Source: Limnohabitans sp. | Lineage (GTDB): Bacteria; Planctomycetota; Phycisphaerae; Phycisphaerales; SM1A02 | DNA length: 6,687 nucleotides | Direction of reading: 5' to 3' | NCBI GenBank assembly: GCA_030054275.1 | Contig: JASGCF010000187.1 | Coordinates: 1-6,687, forward strand | Shown: positions 6,292 to 6,687 of the stretch, one piece after another | Layout: each line of letters starts with the position of its first letter | How positions within the stretch are numbered: the stretch's first letter is position 1 | Notes under the pieces: generated by a model | Told to the model about the DNA's origin: nothing | The model's database searches: none | The model's input: the letters and a program-made list of their open reading frames with translations, nothing else | Made by a program: the position numbers and the translations under genes

Positions 6292-6687
6292 GCGAACAGC
6301 ACGTTGATCGCAGCAAAGGTTCGGCACCGGCACATGTTTGCGCGCACTGCACATTGCCGGTTCCTGCGGCAGAGATTCGATCGGAAGCGAGCGAACAATT
6401 CTGCTGTCAGGGATGCCGCGCGGTGTATGCCTCGATTCACGAATGTGGGCTTGAAGGCTACTACCAACTGCGCGAGAAACTCGCGGAAACTGAAGGTGGA
6501 AGTGGTCATGCCGTCGACGATTCTCCTGCGCGACCAGCGCAGGTGAGTGGTCGTGGATTCGAGTCGTTTGATGACGTGAGTTTCCTTACGAGGCATGCTC
6601 GATGTACGACCGATGGCCGTGCATCTGCGGAGTTTCGAATTGATGGCATTCGATGCGGCGCGTGCGTGTGGCTCTTGGAGGCGATGC
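6288..6687 (+). CDS. ccoI: copper-translocating P1B-type ATPase CcoI (FixI), N-terminal part, cut by the window edge
   Basis: The frame stays open from ATG 6288 to the right edge (133 codons plus one base). The catalytic parts of the ATPase lie outside. CcoI/FixI exports Cu(I) across the inner membrane for CuB insertion into CcoN. Visible first is a Cys-rich domain typical of this subfamily (the putative metal-binding domain of cation-transport ATPases): C18-AH-C21, then F38-C39-C40-QG-C43, then AVYASI and GLEGYYQLR (54-62). Second is the start of a heavy-metal-associated domain with G120-I-R-C123-GA-C126-VWLLE. The CxxCVWLxE form is characteristic of CcoI rather than of general CopA. The gene overlaps the SafE-like gene by 4 nt (ATGA) behind a strong SD. 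ccoS, usually next to ccoI, would be expected further downstream. Confidence 0.93.
   Translation, partial: MSEQHVDRSKGSAPAHVCAHCTLPVPAAEIRSEASEQFCCQGCRAVYASIHECGLEGYYQLREKLAETEGGSGHAVDDSPARPAQVSGRGFESFDDVSFLTRHARCTTDGRASAEFRIDGIRCGACVWLLEAM

Overview
The window is one dense, single-strand (+) operon for a cbb3-type (C-family) haem-copper cytochrome c oxidase and its assembly machinery. It covers the structural subunits ccoN-O (fused), ccoQ and ccoP, followed by the maturation genes ccoG, ccoH (fixH), a SafE/COG2836-type membrane protein and the first 133 codons of ccoI, a copper P-type ATPase cut by the right edge. There is no RNA gene, mobile element or CRISPR array, and no convincing promoter or terminator inside the window. 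The operon promoter would lie upstream of base 1.

Layout: 3-2357 ccoNO fusion; 2354-2539 ccoQ; 2536-3177 ccoP with one c-haem; a 72-nt gap; 3250-4863 ccoG; 4860-5375 ccoH; 5368-6291 safE-like gene; 6288-6687 ccoI (partial). All junctions except ccoP/ccoG overlap by 4 or 8 nt (GTGA, GTGA, GTGA, an 8-nt overlap, ATGA). Nearly every start has a strong purine-rich Shine-Dalgarno sequence. Four of the seven starts are GTG. Translational coupling and a single transcript are therefore likely.

How the genes work together: CcoN carries haem b, haem b3 and CuB and reduces O2. The CcoO half and CcoP carry one c-type haem each and pass electrons in from soluble cytochromes or the bc1/alternative complex III side. 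CcoQ stabilises the complex. CcoG (polyferredoxin and cupric reductase), CcoH, the SafE-like protein and CcoI form the copper-supply and assembly module for CuB. Three products of this half carry Cys-rich segments. The most distinctive is an insertion in CcoG with Cys at an exact six-residue spacing followed by a His cluster.

Organism: the fused CcoN-O, the one-haem CcoP, the moderately high GC and the frequent GTG starts suggest a Gram-negative, high-affinity-oxidase-bearing bacterium outside the Proteobacteria. The Planctomycetota/PVC side is the best guess and Bacteroidota-like operon architecture is the other comparison. This placement is inference from gene architecture, not from a search.
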